From Bdellovibrionaceae bacterium UBA6502 (GTDB taxonomy: Bacteria > Bdellovibrionota > Bdellovibrionia > Bdellovibrionales > UBA840): DNA of 64,000 nt. Positions 62,902-64,000 of the stretch are shown here, one piece after another (the first letter of the stretch is position 1; each line of letters opens with the position of its first letter). Below the pieces are notes generated by a model. It was not told the DNA's origin. It was given only the letters and a program-made list of their open reading frames with translations, and searched no databases. A program made the translations under genes and the position numbers. Location: the NCBI GenBank assembly GCA_002436415.1, contig DJMA01000041.1:1-64000 (forward strand), read 5' to 3'.

Positions 62902-62927
62902 AAAAATATTTTACTTAAAACCTAAAG

Positions 62928-62957
62928 AGTGTACTATTTTTATAGTACACTTTTTTT
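62928..62957 (+). terminator. Rho-independent terminator after pilA
   Basis: AGTGTACTAT (62928-62937) pairs perfectly with ATAGTACACT (62942-62951) around a TTTT loop, then seven T. It ends right before the next ATG. Confidence 0.9.
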
Positions 62958-63695
62958 ATGTTCAAATTAATTTTTCTCGCCCTATTTTTTTACGGAATGA
63001 TTGTTTCTAGCGTTCAGACTAGATATGAGAAGCCTATTGTCGAACCAAAAATTTATCCCTTAAAAGAGCAAAAACGTTTTTCATTAGGCTTTAATGATAT
63101 TATGGCCGATCTTTATTGGCTAAGGGTGATTCAAAATATCGATTATTGTGAGAATGCAAACTACGGTAGAAAATCATCTAATCCAGGCTTAGGCATGGAT
63201 GAGATTTTATCAGCTAATCTCAGAAATAGTAGGTGCCACAAAGGCTGGGTCTATCAAATGTTAAACTTAGTTACAGATTTGGCTCCCAAATTTCGTAAAG
63301 TATATCGAGTTGGCGGAGAACTCTTGAGTGTTGCGGTGGATGATCGTGAAGGTGCTAGGTTGATTTTTGATAAGGGAATAAAGCAGTTTCCAGCCTATTG
63401 GGAGCTTCTTTATTCAGCTTCCTATCATTATCTTTTTGAGTATCAAAATCCAGAGAAGGCCGCAGATCTTTTGATTCAGGCAGCAGAAAATGGTGGTCCA
63501 TTCTGGTTTCGGCAAATGGCTGGTACCTTGTATACGAAAGCTGGTCGTTTTGTGATGGCAGAGGTAACTCTCAGGTCTTACGTAGAAAACTACGAAGGAA
63601 AACGTGGTGTAGAACAAGCTAAAAAACGTTTAGAGGAGTTGCAAGTTGCGAAACAAAAAGAAAAAGAACGTGTACAAAAAATAAAAGAAAAATAG
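62958..63695 (+). CDS. TPR-like exported/anchored protein downstream of pilA
   Basis: A 245-residue protein with an N-terminal hydrophobic stretch (MFKLIFLALFFYGMIVSS) that is a signal or anchor. The rest is helical with TPR-like repeats (WELLYSASYHYLFEYQNPEKA, then WFRQMAGTLYTKAGRFVMA) and a basic coiled tail. The segment FNDIMADLYWLRVIQ is typical of a tetratricopeptide family linked to pil loci in delta-type bacteria, from memory. The ATG at 62958 follows the terminator T-run with no SD; the ATG at 62997 is an alternative. Confidence 0.7.
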   Translation: MFKLIFLALFFYGMIVSSVQTRYEKPIVEPKIYPLKEQKRFSLGFNDIMADLYWLRVIQNIDYCENANYGRKSSNPGLGMDEILSANLRNSRCHKGWVYQMLNLVTDLAPKFRKVYRVGGELLSVAVDDREGARLIFDKGIKQFPAYWELLYSASYHYLFEYQNPEKAADLLIQAAENGGPFWFRQMAGTLYTKAGRFVMAEVTLRSYVENYEGKRGVEQAKKRLEELQVAKQKEKERVQKIKEK

Positions 63696-63698
63696 GTT

Positions 63699-64000
63699 TT
63701 ACTCAATGCCGGAGTAGCTTGATATTTGGTCTGGCTTTTGATACTTATCGTATTCACGATAAAAATCCGGAATCATAGGGAACCACTGAAGGCTTACCAG
63801 TTTGTCCACTTGGATAGAGATTGATTTTTTAATAAAAACATAGTCTCCGTCTTTATATTCCAGGCCATCTATTTTTAGATTTTCATTCCCATTTAGGAAG
63901 CGTATTTTATAGCGTCCTTTTTTGGGTTTAAAATTCTGTATATTTCTATTAATAATAAAAGTCCTCGTATAAAGAGCAGACCAGTAGTGAGAAAAATTTT
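63699..64000 (-). CDS. Unknown protein, C-terminal part (cut by window end)
   Basis: The minus strand is open from the window edge to a TAA at 63701-63699, about 99 codons plus a partial one. The translation looks protein-like, with a beta-rich basic region (FKPKKGRYKIRFLNG, then LEYKDGDYVFIKKSISIQV) and a C-terminal WFPMIPDFYREYD. Its start lies beyond the window. No family is recognised. It converges on the TPR-like gene, with 3 bases between the stops. Confidence 0.6.
   Translation of the reverse strand, partial: NFSHYWSALYTRTFIINRNIQNFKPKKGRYKIRFLNGNENLKIDGLEYKDGDYVFIKKSISIQVDKLVSLQWFPMIPDFYREYDKYQKPDQISSYSGIE

Noticed and set aside
1..64000. tRNA, rRNA, CRISPR arrays and riboswitches
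   Set aside because: No cloverleaf-like segment with a GTTCGA-type arm, no rRNA-like sequence, no regular short repeat-spacer array, and no recognisable aptamer ahead of queC, ribF or other genes.

Overview
The window looks like a chromosomal segment from a low-GC (about 40% by eye) Gram-negative predator of the Bdellovibrionota (Bdellovibrio-like, 'deltaproteobacterial'). Supporting signs: a TIGR02147-type regulator beside an exported lipoprotein, an lpxA / Gfo-Idh-MocA oxidoreductase / lpxB order, a myxobacterial-style pilB-pilT-pilC-pilS-pilR-pilA cluster, many exported proteins of unknown function, and frequent TTG starts with good Shine-Dalgarno (SD) sites. No rRNA, tRNA, CRISPR array, prophage or intact insertion sequence was recognised.

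Layout. 1-303: one copy of a modular repeat. 304-9496: accessory genes: TIGR02147 regulator plus HExxH lipoprotein, an ABC-F ATPase, two tandem exported paralogues with atypical-kinase-like motifs, an exported alpha/beta hydrolase, a small exported protein, a gene remnant and an exported EEP-type nuclease. 9767-16486: a long co-directional unit yajC-secD-secF-recJ, a coiled-coil protein with histone H1-like tail, queC and DUF366. 16483-18153: a small hypothetical gene, a GT-rich gene-poor stretch with IS-end-like repeats and the second repeat copy, and a class D beta-lactamase. 18343-25942: NFACT protein, a four-gene Gld-like ABC exporter, GHMP kinase and a DUF429-like protein. 25923-34300: hypothetical exported proteins, a HAD protein, a GCS2-type ligase with an aspartoacylase-like partner, a Bax-like glucosaminidase lipoprotein and a lone receiver.

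34301-50070 is an envelope-biogenesis block: LtaS-like enzyme, FecR/AgmX protein, prfB (with programmed frameshift), lolC/E-lolD, bamA-skp-fabZ-lpxA-oxidoreductase-lpxB-lpxK-lpxL, and a DUF3108 lipoprotein. Together these build lipid A, insert outer-membrane proteins and move lipoproteins. Two GT9 heptosyltransferase-like genes (50172-52428) follow and probably build LPS core. 52545-63695: a pseudoreceiver-PilZ protein, ribF, a degenerate AroE-like protein, then the type IV pilus cluster (motors PilB and PilT, platform PilC, two-component pair PilS/PilR, major pilin PilA) and a downstream TPR-like protein. The window ends inside a minus-strand gene.

Most interesting leads: the tandem exported kinase-like pair; the AroE-like protein that appears to have lost its shikimate-binding and catalytic residues; the pseudoreceiver-PilZ protein; the probable GnnA-like enzyme pointing to diamino-sugar lipid A; and the rearranged repeat modules around the beta-lactamase locus. 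Domain calls are from reading the sequence only; no database search was run.
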